A stretch of 64,000 nt of DNA from Gnetum montanum (lineage: Eukaryota > Streptophyta > Gnetopsida > Gnetales > Gnetaceae), in NCBI GenBank assembly GCA_015680685.1, contig MNCI01036184.1, forward strand, positions 348,407 through 412,406, read 5' to 3'. Below are positions 10,293-22,468 of this stretch, piece after piece. The notes beneath the pieces are model-generated. The model was given only the letters and a program-made list of their open reading frames with translations, had not been told where the DNA came from and searched no databases. Positions within the stretch are counted from its first letter, which is position 1. Every line of letters begins with the position of its first letter. Position numbers and translations under genes: made by a program.

Positions 10293-12452
10293 TCAAATGG
10301 TCCCAGATGATGGTGGTTCCTGAGGCTCTAAGGAACCTTCACCAGCTTCACGCACCAGTGGTGGTTGAGGCTATGGTTGTCCTGTTGCTGTTGCAACTTC
10401 AACTAGGAGGCGAAAAGCATCCAGCAATGTTTTCATTTTCTCCTCCTTACTCTTGGGATCATGCACTATCCATGCAGCTTCACCAATGTGGGTTGGAATA
10501 GGCACCTCCCAATAACACAGGATCGTTGGAAACAACTCCTTAACATTGACAAATTGGGCAATGAATTATTTGCATTCAATGTCAAACACTCACACTATGT
10601 TCTTTAGCTCCTGGTAGTCATTCATCCGTTTGGCTAGGTCCTCGGCAATGGATCACTAATCTGTGAATCGTCCTTTGAGGACTTCGAGTTCAATGTTAGT
10701 AATCTCAAGCTTTTGCTTGGTGTCGTTGTGGTGTTTGAACTCGACCTTGTATAGCAAATATGAGCTAGCCACTTGCTTCTTCAAATCCAACCATGATCAT
10801 TCGACTATCAGCATTGCCAGGTTTGCATAACGAAGATTGGCCAACTCTATATACTCTATCATCTCTTCAATCTACAACTCCTTCAAGCAGATCTCTGCTT
10901 TGTTGTAGGCATCAATCCCATCAAGGATGGGCTGCCACATTTCTCTTCCTTGCTAGAGTTGCTGGAGGGCTTCATTTACCTTAGCCTTTGCCATCTAGAT
11001 TTCTTTTTCATTAATTTCCTTTTGCAAGCCAACCTAGTCCTTGTAGTGATTTTTCACCCTCTCAAACTTGAAAGCTTCATTCTTCCAGGCAATGATTTAG
11101 ATGGAAAAATTTTGTCACAAGGTACATACCTCCTCCATTAACAAATTTTAGTTCTCCATGGCCAGTTTTCTTAGTTTAGTGTTGACTTTGCCAAGTTGCT
11201 CCTGTTGTTGATGAATAAATTCTTACATATGATCTCTTTGAGCATCAACATTTTGTAGACAATGATTTTACACAGTCAATGCCTCATGTTCTTGGTGCAT
11301 CTAATTCAAGTCATTTTTAATTGAATGTGTTTCAACTTCTACCATGGACTATTTGAAGATGGCCATTATTGCTTCCTCCTTAGCCTTTTGAAATCGTTCC
11401 TGAATTCATTTAATAACTTCATCTCTTGTCATTGCTAGGCTAAGGATTGTTTGCTCTATAAGTTAGGCACAAAGTTCAGCAACCTGTGCGGCCAAGTGTT
11501 GATTTTGCTTTTGGGCTATTTCTAGTTGCCCCTCCAAAATGATGCATTTGCCCCTTGCATTTAGCAGCTCCGATTGGGTTGTAGTGATGTTCTTCGAAAG
11601 ATCAAAGATATTTGGAGTTGGTTGCCCGGTTCCTACCAGTTGTTCTAGTAGTTGTTCATGCAGGGTTGCATTCAATTTCCTGCTAATCATGCCTACAGAC
11701 ATTTGCACATCTTGGAGTGTAGATACATTTGATAGAAATGCTGCTAATGCATTCAGTGCTTCAGCTATATGATTAGCTACCACTTCTACTATTGGTTCCT
11801 ACCCTTAGTGTTGCATCACCAAGACAGTTGCCTCTACACCTTCCTCCAACCTCATTGAGAAAGTGGCAACATTCCTAGAGATTTCTGGGAATAGTTGATG
11901 TGTTGCTAATGACATCATCACCTCTTAAGCATTGGGATCTAACCTTGAAGGCAGCTACATTATTTGGGAAAAGAAAATGGAACCACCCCTCTCCATCTAA
12001 CTAACTATTTGAGCCACCTCATTAAGCTGACTCATTGCTGGTCGATACACAAATGGATCCACCCCATTTGTTCCTGCCTATCACTCTTGTTCACCCAAGA
12101 GCTACTCGCAGATTTTTTATAGATGCTTAAGAACTGCGTAGGCCTCCGGTGTTGTCTCCTAAGTGGCTAGTGGTGGTGGTAGCTCCTTTTCTTGGATGGC
12201 TACTGACATTTTGTCCTTCATGATTTCTGCCCATGAGGCCAAGGGAGTATGCCTAAGAGTGTCATTTGAATAGCGAACAATACTTGCCCTCTTGCAAAGT
12301 TGTCTTATAAGGTATGGAAAGGGCAGGGTCCTCCTTCCATGTTCGTTCTCCTTGAGATGCTTATTGATCTCCAAATAAATCACCTATGGAAGGTTAACAA
12401 AAAATTTCTCACATAGAGCGACGTATGCACAAGTAGAGAAGGCAATCCATTT
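10293..12452 (-). pseudogene. T2 ORF2, 5' end lost at the T3 junction
   Basis: Homologous to ORF2 of T1 and T8. It covers the LPFPYLIRQLCKRA motif of the plant transposon-type domain (near 12310), a block with ALNALAAFLSN and LLEQLVGTGQPTPNIFDLSK (11780-11600), the coiled-coil part and the C-terminal end EAGEGSLEP...SSGTI-stop at 10293. The start and first third are gone where the sequence meets the LTR fragment of T3 at about 12453. Stops and shifts are scattered. The end matches T8 (KAGEGLSEP...LGTV-stop), which places T2 in the gag-pol-plus-ORF2 group. Confidence 0.7.
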
Positions 12453-12960
12453 TATGCACTTTACATTTCTATTATTAGCACAACAATTCATTTTGATCAA
12501 TTAAGCAAATTGTTAAATTACATAAGCACAACCACTTCAAGCATGTGTGTAATGCTTAGTAACCCAGTAATGATTAGCGTTTGGTAATCCTAGCAGTGTT
12601 GCACTGGCTTAGGATGTGTACAGAAAGTGGGAACGGATGCTGGGGTTAGGATTAGTTAGAACTTATTTAATGAGTAGTTAAGTTAAATTAGTGACTTAGT
12701 TACCTCTCTCCTTCCCTACTAGCATAGGACATAAAAACATAAAAGCTATAAAATTCATATGTCTCAAGCTTACTTAACCATACAATCGTGACATACAAGT
12801 AAGCTTGGGAAGAAAACAATCAACCAACCCATCCTTGTTCCACAAGGGTGCATAAGCACTTAGTCCTTGGAATTCAACCAAATCATGCGTGAAATGCTCG
12901 TATTAGTATGGTTGAGTGTAGGGGTACCTCACCACTCATCATTGGTGTCGTTGCCAGGGG
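12453..12960 (+). repeat. Truncated 5' LTR and primer binding site of T3
   Basis: LTR sequence begins abruptly near 12453 at a point matching the interior of T4 and runs to CACTCATCA at 12941. The primer site TTGGTGTCGTTGCCAGGGGC follows at 12942-12961. That site is close to the Athila/Tat type TGGCGCCGTTGCCGGGGA. The array, TATA box and the rest of U3 are missing, so this copy could not start transcription from its own LTR. Confidence 0.8.
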
Positions 12961-13077
12961 CTTAGTTGTTTGTGCGCTAATTAGAACATAGAAAACCATT
13001 CACATCATTGGGACGAACCCTTAGGGTTTATTGAGAAAATAATAAACAAGAATACATTGCAAACTGAACAGACAAGT

Positions 13078-15195
13078 ATGTCTCCTTCTTTGAATGAAAG
13101 TGCCTCACCGCCTAGGTTTGAAACAGGAAACAATGGGTGATGTAATATACATGACATTGATCTGCCAGTCCTTCAACAAGTTCAAGTGGTATATATTCAT
13201 CCTGATGAGTATATATCAGACTTTACCTTTATCCTCCATCAAGATGAACAACTGCATTGACAAGACTTATAAGGTAACATAGTGTTACCTCCCAATCGTT
13301 CAGTCCCAAGCATGCTTCTTCATGTTCTCACACGAATCGGCATGTTGCACTTACACATAAAATATGTTATGTAAGACCATGACTCGAGAGAATACCGTCT
13401 CATAGAGGCACAACGTCAAAGGAACTTGCAACAGAAGAGACATCATAAGTCTTTGAAGGGTAAGTGGTCCCAGGATGTCCCACATATCTTAAGCAAAAAT
13501 GAGGGTGGTAAACCTACCTTAGGTAGTCGCCCACACAACGATGTTCTTCTTCTTAACTTTGGCCAAGGGATTGTGTATTAGAACCTTCATTCCACTCAGG
13601 TTTTGATACCCACGGGCACAAAGGATCCAAAAAAGGGACATGGACACATTATAAAGGTGGAAATTCTGATCGCAATCGCAATCAAGGCCGTGACCACCGA
13701 AGAGAAGGTAGCAAACATCGCCATGGTGACAGTTCTCCTTCTTCTTCACCTTCATCATCTCCTTCATCCTTTTCTTAAGTATTCGGACGTAGTCATAATG
13801 AAAAAAACCATGGGGATAAAGGTAGGCAAAGTGGAAGTCATAGACGAAACAACCAGGAAAGGGGACGAGGGCACTCTAGAGAGTCACAACATAGAAGAAG
13901 GGAGAGCAGGGAACAATGTAGGCATCATAGATGCCATGGACGAGGCGATCACAATGAACCCCTACTTGCTACTTGAAGTATGTTAGACATAATTGAGGCT
14001 GTTAGAATTCCAACAAGACACCAAAAAGATAGTAGGATTAAGAGATTAGTTATGAACAACATCCCATGATTTGAAGGGGGATACAACGTTGATCCTCATA
14101 ATCATTTACAAGCATTCCATGATGCATGTGCCTTATAGAACATAGAGAATGAATGGAAAAAACTTAAGTTGTTTCCACAGACATTAGTTAAAGAAGCGGA
14201 AAGCTGGTACCGGTCTTTAGAACTAGAATCCATTCGTAAGTGGAGTACTATGTTAGAACTATTTAATGACAAGTACCAAACATACTCCCGAGTGTTTAAC
14301 TTGCGAAAGCAAATCCAAGGCTGGAAACAAGGAGGACATGAATCCTTGGATGCTGCCATGGGATGATATTATGTACTGTTACATTGTTATCCTAGCCATG
14401 GTTATTCGCAAAGGGATCAACTATGCCATCTCATGGATGGGCTTAGGCATGAAAGGAGAAGAACCCTTGGGTCTTATGCCCAAGGAAGACTATCCAAGCT
14501 TAGGTTCCATCAAATCCAAAAACTGTTGGAGCAAGCTGCTAAGGAAGAAGGTGAGCTATGGAAGAGAGAAAGTGCAGAAGAGTATAACCGAGATCCTTCC
14601 CTCTGAAAGAGGGGAGTAAGATTTTGTGAGGAGGAAGAAGAGTCACCACTCGAAGAGATGGTGAATAGGAAAAATTTTCCTATCTAAAAGATGACATCAG
14701 AAGTTTTGACAAACATAGACCAAATGTGGGATTCCCTAGACAATAGATTTCAAACTATTCTTAAAATAGTAGAGGAGTCTAGAGAGCAAGGTAGTGAGAA
14801 AAGAAAAAAGAAAGAGGCTAAACATGCACGTAGCAAGGGTAAGGACAAAGTTTCCATCATTAAAGAGGTTGTCCATTTGGAAAGAGATAATGATAGTGGA
14901 TGTGAGATATGTCAATATGACCATCCTAAGGGATGTTTCCCTGTAATCTCACATTTGTAGGAGTCTGGGATGTATGCACTCAACCCACGATTAAACAAAA
15001 GGCAAGCACCCCAAAGGTTACCTTATCCTCAAGGTAACCCAAGGCAGTTCCACCAACCCTTAACATATTATCCCAATGGAACTTCACCACAACTGATTAA
15101 GCAATATCAACAATGGTAGTACCCACAATTATGGGGAATGCCACCACCAAGGCAACAGTATCCTTATCGGTAGCTGACCCATATGGATATTACGT
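13078..15195 (+). pseudogene. gag: T3 gag
   Basis: Starts at ATG (MSPSLNESASPP), 117 bp after the primer site. An N-terminal block found only in pol-bearing elements comes first (IHPDEYISDFTFILHQDEQ, about 13195-13255). A basic, serine-rich stretch follows, then the gag core (LFPQTLVKEAESWYRSLE, 14169-14366) and the knuckle CEICQYDHPKGC near 14908. After the knuckle is a P/Q/Y-rich region. It has many stops and at least three frameshifts, including near 13600 and 14360. Confidence 0.8.
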
Positions 15196-15559
15196 GCAGT
15201 AGCTAATCTCCCCATGTGACTCTACTGGTCATGTCACTCCTCAACCTCACTACGAAGCTCATGAGTATTATGGGACTCCCTCTTCTAGAGGTAATATTCC
15301 ACAAGCATATCATCCTTCTCATTTGGTTGCATCTCTTCCACAAATAGCTCCACTACCACCTGCTCCCACGATGGAAGGTGAAATCCCTACCTAGCTGCAA
15401 CAATGTAACACCACGAGGGCTATTAACTCTCAACCTACTGTTGGTTCCAACAACCACTTGAAGAAAAGACTTTTCTTTAGAACCAATAGTCCAACCAAGC
15501 CCTTGTAATCACAAGCGGATGATTCCTTAGATGCGTCAATATCAATCAAAACTTCAGAG

Positions 15560-16093
15560 CCCCCTTTAACCCAATCATCGCACTCAATGCATACGGTCAT
15601 GCTAACACATGCTATCATCGATTGGATCAAAGCTGGCCACCTTCCCATGAAATTCTCTAATCCTGTGAGTCCTCTGATATACTTACAAATCACTGGAAAT
15701 GGCCTGTGCAAGGCTCTTTTGGATTCAGGTTCCAATGTCAACTTGATTTCTCAAGAAATGTACAAGGCCTGGAACCTGCCTCCATTGAAAAAGAGCAACA
15801 TGTCTAGAGTTGGCCGACCAGTCCATCACTATCTCATTGGGACTGGTAGAAGACATTATTACCACTGTTTGTGGGTGGTCTTACCCAGCTGACTTCCTAG
15901 TGATTCAGGTAAACAACGGTAAGGGGGAATTCCCAATCATAATGGGAAGAGCATGGCTAAGCACCATCGACGCATGCCTAGGAATTCACAATCTTTCCCT
16001 AGAAATATCAAAGGAAAATACATTTAGAATGATCGAGAAGAAGAAAGTTCCGTGCATCGCATATAGTGACACAGGGTGTAATTACATGTAGAG
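15560..16093 (+). pseudogene. T3 aspartic protease region
   Basis: A conserved upstream block MLTHAIIDWIKAGHLP precedes the protease core LCKALLDSGSNVNLIS, whose DSG is the active-site triad. FPIIMGRAWLSTIDA follows. The enzyme would cut the gag-pol polyprotein. One frameshift near 15800 moves the reading frame between the two halves. T8, T7 and T2 carry the same region. Confidence 0.8.
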
Positions 16094-16559
16094 GTCATGG
16101 TTTGTGTAAAGTTTCGTAGTGCCTGCATGCAATCAGTGTGCACAAGTGATTAACATACAAAGATGCCTGTGTGCAATAGCCACATGACAGGAAGACACCT
16201 AGTGGCTGATACCTGATTAAGAAAGCAATTCACTCATATGCATGGAACCAACTGAGGGTTTGACTTGTTCTTACATCGATAGCATAGACACATTAGAGTA
16301 AGTCCACCGCCAACTTCCAAGTCTTAACCTTGAAAATATCAACTGGGGGAAGTTGGAAATCCCTAAGTAATTTAAGCAGGAGCCCCTCGAGATGAAATCA
16401 TTACCCCCCGGTATGGAATACATGTTCCTTAAAAATGGAAAATCGGTAATTATCAACGCTAAGCTTGCTCCTCAACAAAAACAAGAATTGCTGAAGGTAA
16501 TAAATAAATGTGAAAAGCCTTCACTTGGTCATATCCTGAATTAACTGGAATAGATCCGA

Positions 16560-17870
16560 GGATATGCAAACATAGAATTTACACTGACCCCTCCATGAAG
16601 CCTCGAAGACAACTGTAGAGGCGATTGCACCCTAAGCAAAAGCAAGTAGTTAAGGAAGAAATCGAACAGCTTCTCAAGGTTGGGTTCATATACCTCATTG
16701 CTGATAGCGAATGGGTTAGCACCTTAGTTATTATGCCTAAAAAGGGATGCAATGGAGGGTGTGCATAGATTTCAGGCTACTAAATATGGCAACATTCAAA
16801 GATCACTTTCCATTGTCATTTTTTGACCAAGTCTTAAACACCATCGCAAGGCATCTCTATTATAGTTTTCTAGATGGATATAGCGGATATAACCAAATAC
16901 AAATAGCCCCAGCAGACTAAGCCAAGACTACGTTCACTAGTCCTTGGAGAACATTTGCATACAAACATATGTTGTTTGGCTTGTGCAATGCCCCTACAAC
17001 ATTTCAACGACTAGTTCTAAGCATATTCCAATAGTAGATAGGGAATGGCATGGAGTTCTTTATGGATAACTTCTCCACTTATAAAGAAAACTTTGATCAA
17101 GCCTTGGACCGATTGGAGCAAGTGTTAAAAACATGTGCAGAAACTAATTTGAGGCTTAACTAGTAGAAAAGTGATTTGATGATCCAAGAAGGCGTAGTAC
17201 TAGGGCACAAAATCTCACACATAGGGATAGGGGTAGACCCCAAGAAAATCAAAATTATTTAAGGAATTACCCATCAACTGGAAATTGTCAATGATATTCG
17301 ATCATTCCTTGGACATACTGGTTATTAGAGGAGATTTATTGAGAACTTTTCAAAGGTTTCCAAACCATTGGTGGAATTAACAAAAAAGGATGTACCTTTC
17401 GAGTAGACCAGGGAATGCAATTAGCTTTCCAAACTTTGAAACAAAAGCTAGTAGAAACACCCATTCTACAAGCTCCTAACTGGTCCAAACCATTCCATAT
17501 CATGACTGGCATGTTCAGCTATGCTTTAGGAGCTGTACTTACATAGTTAGATGACCAAAAGTGTCCTTATTACATCCACTGTGCAAGTAGAAGTATCGTC
17601 GGTGCACAACTTAACTACACTACCACAGAGAAAGAATTAATGGCTGTAGTGTTTGCATTAGAAAAGTTTAGACACTATGTATTGGGATATAAAGTATATA
17701 TACATATAGATCATAGTGCAATTTGGTTCCTCATGAATAAGCTAATGGTAAGCTCTCGTATCATACGATGGCTTGTAATCTTACAAGAGTTCGATTTAAT
17801 GATGATTTATCGTAAGGGCACCGAGAATGTAGTTACTGATCATTTATCTCTATTGCGATAGGACAACAAA
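16560..17870 (+). pseudogene. T3 reverse transcriptase and RNase H
   Basis: Reverse transcriptase starts around 16640 (EEIEQLLKVGFIY), passes a block matching FLDGYSGYNQIQIAP and reaches a catalytic motif FMDN near 17062, where the family has FMDD. RNase H follows (YALGAVLTQ-like near 17522, QLNYTTTEKELMAVVFALEK at 17608-17667, then HIDHSAIWFLMNK). These enzymes would copy the element RNA into DNA. Several frameshifts (for example near 16750 and 17400) and stops make it inactive. Confidence 0.8.
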
Positions 17871-17989
17871 GAGGATGAGTATCCAATTTCTGATCATTTC
17901 CCTAATGAATTTCTCTTTGTTGGTGTAGTGAATAATCTATCACCCATGGAGAAAAATTGGTACAATAGCATTCTTACCTATCTCCTCAC

Positions 17990-19307
17990 CCAACAAACAC
18001 CACAAAAATTAAACCTTAAGAAGAAACAATAGTTTCTTCACCGAGCTAAGTACTTTATGGAGATCAATGGGCAACTTTACAAAGTGTGTCCTGATGGCTT
18101 GGTTCGATGGTGTGTTCCCAATATAGATGAACTGCATGTTCTCCAAGACATCAATGAGGGTCCTTGTGGGGGTCATTACGCTGGGAGACGAACGGCCATC
18201 AAGATCCTTCTTGTAGGATATTGTTGGCCTAGATTATTTCGGGATGTCCATCGTTTCATCCAATCTTGTGAGCATTATCAACATGATGGGGGAATGATTG
18301 CTAGAATAAAGGGTTTGCAACAATGGATTCAACCGTTAGAACCCTTCGACATTTGGGGAATTGATTTTATGGGGCTGATTACACCAATGTCCAATGGAAA
18401 AGCTTATATTATTATTGTCATTGATTACCTAACAAAATGGGCTGAAGCGATTGTTGGTAAAGATTGTACATCTTCTATAGCTACATGATTTGTTCAACAA
18501 TAAATCATAAATAAGTTTGTTGTGCTACGTGCACTTATTTCAGACAATGTACACACTTCATAGGTGCAACTATTCAAAAATTAATGCAATGCTTAGGGGT
18601 TGAGCATAAATTGACTACACCATACCTACCCCCAAGTGAATGGTCAAGTAGAAGTTACCAATAGGGAGATTACGAAGATATTGACAAGAACCATTAGCTA
18701 GTTTAGGCGAGGCTGGAGCACTAAACTAAATGATGCTCTTTGGGCATACCGCTCCACATGGAAACTCTCTACAGGCTACTCTCCCTATGAGTTAGTGTAC
18801 GGTAGATTACCAACACTTCCCATTCAAACTGAGCTCCATACACTATCCATAGCATGTGACCTCAACCTTATCCTTGCTATAGCATAGAAACAACAGTTAG
18901 TAACCCTTAACTTGCTAAATGAAAATTGATTAGTTGCCCTATCATCTAACAAATTGCACAAGGCCTTCAATAAACAACGTCATCACCTAAGAATTAGGAA
19001 AGTTAAATATTAGCTAGGAGATAAGGCTCTCTATTGGAATCCCACATATGTGCCACAACATACTAAATTTCAAACACTATGGGAAGGACCTTATATTATT
19101 TATGCAACTTTTCCTTTAGGGGCCATGATAATATACAAACCTAAGAGCCCAGATAAGAAACATTTGGTCAACATGCAACAAAACAAACTTTTGTAGGAGC
19201 TTAGAACAGCTAGTACACATGCTACCTCTCTTAATGGACAACCCTACTCACTATTTTGGATCTCCTCCTTCCAACTTAGTCGTGGGGGAGATGGCCACCT
19301 ATGCTAA
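17990..19307 (+). pseudogene. T3 integrase and pol C-terminus
   Basis: The zinc-binding N-terminal part (GGHYAG...VHRFIQSCEHYQ) has the last cysteine replaced by tyrosine. The core has IWGIDFMGLITPMSNGKAYI with its first catalytic aspartate at about 18363. The rest continues through KVKYQ-like and LWEGPYII blocks (near 19078) to a TAA at 19307. The polypurine-like AGTCGTGGGGGAGA (19279-19292) falls within the last codons, giving S-R-G-G-D. Stops include 18487 and 19195. Confidence 0.8.
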
Positions 19308-21190
19308 CCATTCTAGGCCCCCAGTTCTTTTTAAATTTTTATTTTACACATTCTTTCAACTTTTCTTATTTTTGTTTTACACCATCATTCATGTTTTTAT
19401 TATTTCTTTGTTTGCTTGATTTACTTTTATTTGTCATGTAATAAGTGCTCATGATGGTGGATTGAATTATATCATATTGATTGTTAATGTTTGGTTTCTA
19501 CGTTTGAATTATGATGCTGATATTAAGGTATGGTTCTTTTGGTAAAAGAGGCAATGAGTCCACGCCATCCACTCATCCATACAACTATATGGTCTCCTTT
19601 GGCTTGGAACTGTACAATCCCCTTTTTCTAAATAAACTTGTTAATGAATTGGTGGTTGGGTATTTTTCAAACTAAGGAAAGACTCAAAGGATGAAAAGGG
19701 TGTGACTTTAAGGGGATTTGATGCATTGGTGCTGGCCATTCTCTTGGGTGCTTGGATGCTTTTTCTTGGGTTTTCCGCCATTCTGACATTGTTCGAATAT
19801 CAGGAAGTTGAGTGAATAAAAATAAGTCTGTGCATGGTGTGGTTCTCACGCATAAACATAAAAAAGAGAAAAAGGTGAGAATTCAAAGCACACCCCTTAG
19901 ACATAATAAAGTAATATGGGCTAGAAGCGTTGGTTATGGAACTAGAAAGAAATGTTACCCATGCCTAAAGGTTCCCTCTAACTAAGGCCCTTTCTCACTT
20001 CTTTCTTCTCCATCTCACTCTCCTTGGGATGCTGGTCACTCTTTGTGGAAGCATTCTTGTTGCCTCAAGAGGATGGATTGGTCAAGTGTATTGATGCGAG
20101 GTCACTGAATGTGGTTGGTTTGAGTCTGGATTTGGGATGAGTTCTACTTAGTTATCTTAACCATGAAATACACAAGGGGCTTTACACAACCTTATCCTTG
20201 GGATTCCATTCCATTCTCTCCTCTCCATATTTCTTCCAATTTTCCACCTCATTGCTGATTTTATCATTAGTCCGTTCTGGGTTGATGCATTGTTTTTCTT
20301 TGGTGAATTCTTGTGAAAGTTTATAACTCTTGCTTCCAAATGACATTCCTAGAGCCTACAGACTCTTTGGTTTGTGGGTTTGTCAGGGCATAAAGGGCAT
20401 GAGCCTACTTTGGGGAGGACCCACTAGCATTTCTTTTTGGTGCAATTGTTAACTTATTTACCTTAAACATTTTCTACAATCAATCATTTCTTGTTTCATC
20501 CCCATCCATGAAATCCATTTTATTGGCATTATCGTTGATATTTTTCATCTTTCTTGTTCCTCATGTTTTTCCATCTTATAGCTACTGGAGCTTTGCTCTT
20601 AGTCGTGAGGGCTCTTGCTCAAATTTTTCTATTTTTTGCATTTTACTAATTGCCTAACCCCTACACCTTAGGCAGTTGGCAGTGATAAATATCTGAACCA
20701 GTTTCTACCATAACCACAACTTAGCCAATGCACTTCATATCAAGGTAAGGTATCAACTTCATTGTGGGTTATCTATCCTTGCTCATTTGTGATTGTGTTG
20801 TGTGTGCAGATGGCGATCATACAAACAATGGACTAGGCTTGGAAGAAGCACTCAGGATGGACCAGAACTAGAGCATTTATGAAAGGAGCAAGTTTGGTGG
20901 CATGGTTATGGCAAGTTTGGTGGCATGGCTTGCAATCTCGGCATTGGCGGCAACACATTCCATCTTCTTTCTCTCTCTTTTTCTCTTGAAGTTGCCAAAT
21001 AAAGGCTTGACTATCATTTATGCACAAGTGTTCACCACAATGGTCATGAACACTAATGTTGTAATATGCTTATTGATCTGTTCACTAGGCACATTGATTC
21101 TATCATCCCATTCCACCATTAGTTGTCAATTAGTTAATAATCTCATACATTCCCAATATTTTGTAAGGAACTCGAGGACGAGTTTTCATT
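19308..21190 (+). other. T3 post-pol spacer
   Basis: About 1.9 kb without ORF2. It holds the conserved TTTGGGGAGGACCCACTAGC block (20411), a polypurine-like AGTCGTGAGGG (20605), a candidate mini-intron (20745 or 20750 to 20809, ending GTGCAG) and a short ORF. T7 has the same arrangement on the other strand. The 160 bp before the LTR matches the region after ORF2 in T1, so ORF2 was swapped out or deleted cleanly. Confidence 0.6.
20810..21002 (+). pseudogene. T3 short ORF after the mini-intron (about 64 codons)
   Basis: Starts at the ATG abutting the candidate 3' splice site. It contains the block WTR-G--TQ-GP-LEH--KEQ-WW-GYG and a tail LLSLSFSLEVAK-stop. T7 carries a homologue at 38840-38650 (minus strand) with the same block and a similar tail. 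T3 has a one-base insertion after codon 5 and a stop after LEHL. I do not recognise the family; a small peptide or a relic of a larger ORF are both possible. Confidence 0.4.
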
Positions 21191-22088
21191 CAGTCGTGGA
21201 GGTATGATGAAAGTGGTCACTCTAGCAGTTATTCTAATTATTAGAGTGGTTACTCTAGTAGTTATTCTAATTATTAGAGCAGTTACTTTAGTAGTTATTC
21301 TATTTATTAGAGTATTTACTTTAGCAGTTACTCTAGCAGTTATTCTAATTATTAGAGTGGTTACTCTAACGGTTATTCTAATTATTAGAGTGGTTACTCT
21401 AGCAGTTNNNNNNNNNNNNNNNNNNNNNNNNNNNNNNNNNNNNNNNNNNNNNNNNNNNNNNNNNNNNNNNNNNNNNNNNNNNNNNNNNNNNNNNNNNNNN
21501 NNNNNNNNNNNNNNNNNNNNNNNNNNNNNNNNNNNNNNNNNNNNNNNNNNNNNNNNNNNNNNNNNNNNNNNNNNNNNNNNNNNNNNNNNNNNNNNNNNNN
21601 NNNNNNNNNNNNNNNNNNNNNNNNNNNNNNNNNNNNNNNNNNNNNNNNNNNNNNNNNNNNNNNNNNNNNNNNNNNNNNNNNNNNNNNNNNNNNNNNNNNN
21701 NNNNNNNNNNNNNNNNNNNNNNNNNNNNNNNNNNNNNNNNNNNNNNNNNNNNNNNNNNNNNNNNNNNNNNNNNNNNNNNNNNGATGCTGGTGTTAGGATT
21801 AGTTAGAACTTAGTTAATGAGTAGTTAAGTTAAATTAGTCACTTAGTTACCTCTCTCCTTCCCTACTAGCGCTGGACATAAAAACATAAAAGCTATAAAA
21901 ATCATATGCCTCAAGCTTACTTAACCATACAATCATGACATACAAGTAAGCTTGGGAAGACAACGATCAACCAACCCACCCTTGTTTAACAAGGGTGCAT
22001 AAGCACTTAGTCCTTGAAATTCAACCGAATCGTGCGTGAAATGCTTGTATTCATATGGTTGAGCATAGGGGTACCTCGTCGCTCATCA
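21191..22088 (+). repeat. Polypurine tract and 3' LTR of T3 (LTR 21205-22088, with gap)
   Basis: CAGTCGTGGAGGTA (21191-21204) is the polypurine tract. The LTR begins TGATGAAAGTGG at 21205 and ends GTCGCTCATCA at 22088. Tandem 33-bp repeats fill 21212-21407, then 375 N (21408-21782). After the gap comes the common LTR interior and the GAGCATAGGGGTACCTCGTC end. The gap includes the expected TATA and poly(A) region. Confidence 0.85.
21212..21407 (+). repeat. 33-bp tandem array in T3 U3, running into an N gap
   Basis: At least five copies of a unit of about 33 bp built from TTATTCTAATTATTAG and AGTGGTTACTCTAGCAG. Each half is close to palindromic. One unit carries an extra internal 12-bp step. 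The array breaks off at an assembly gap. A reverse-strand array of the same class is in T4 (25666-25850). Confidence 0.85.
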
Positions 22089-22468
22089 AATAGATTCCAC
22101 TTTGGGTTCCTCACAAAGAGGTCCTGTTGCATGGGTCACCTTTTACTATTCTTGGCCTTGTTCTTGTTGTCCCCTTCTAGCTCTGAGTCGTTTCTCCCAT
22201 GATTGTGAGGGTTCTTGCAAGTGCTTTTATTTGGGTACCATCACAATCACAATAGAACCATGGATTAGCAATCATTAGGTAACCTTAAAATAATTGGGAT
22301 ATCTTAACTCTTGAGGGTAGTTACACTTGGCTAAGTTGTGATTATAGTTGATTTAATTAACTTAATTATTATTTCTATTTACACCTTATCATTGATAAAT
22401 CATCTCGAAGGTTATTAGAAGGGTTAACTTGAAAAAAGTTGATGTTTATGTATGATTAAAGTTACTAA
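22089..22468. other. Unassigned segment between T3 and the T2 protease remnant
   Basis: T2 protease homology stops at about 22469 and the T3 LTR ends at 22088. The 380 bp between match nothing I can place with confidence. A stretch near 22180-22240 (GTGAGGGTTCTTGC) loosely resembles the T3 spacer near 20607. It may be filler DNA or an inverted spacer fragment. Confidence 0.35.

Larger units (their letters stand above)
12453..22088 (+). mobile_element. T3: gag-pol Athila-like element inside T2, 5' LTR truncated
   Basis: Order is partial 5' LTR, primer site, gag, protease, reverse transcriptase, RNase H, integrase, spacer with a short ORF, polypurine tract, 3' LTR. It opposes T2. The 3' LTR outer end is intact, but the 5' LTR begins about 390 bp inside the LTR, so no target duplication can be checked. 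ORF2 is absent. Its U3 class (33-bp TTAGAGTGGTTACTC repeat) matches solo LTR T4. Confidence 0.85.

Noticed and set aside
21204-21806. Long ORF across the 21.2-21.8 kb tandem array
   Set aside because: It is open only because the 33-bp repeat has no stop in that frame and because it reads through N. It lies in an LTR.
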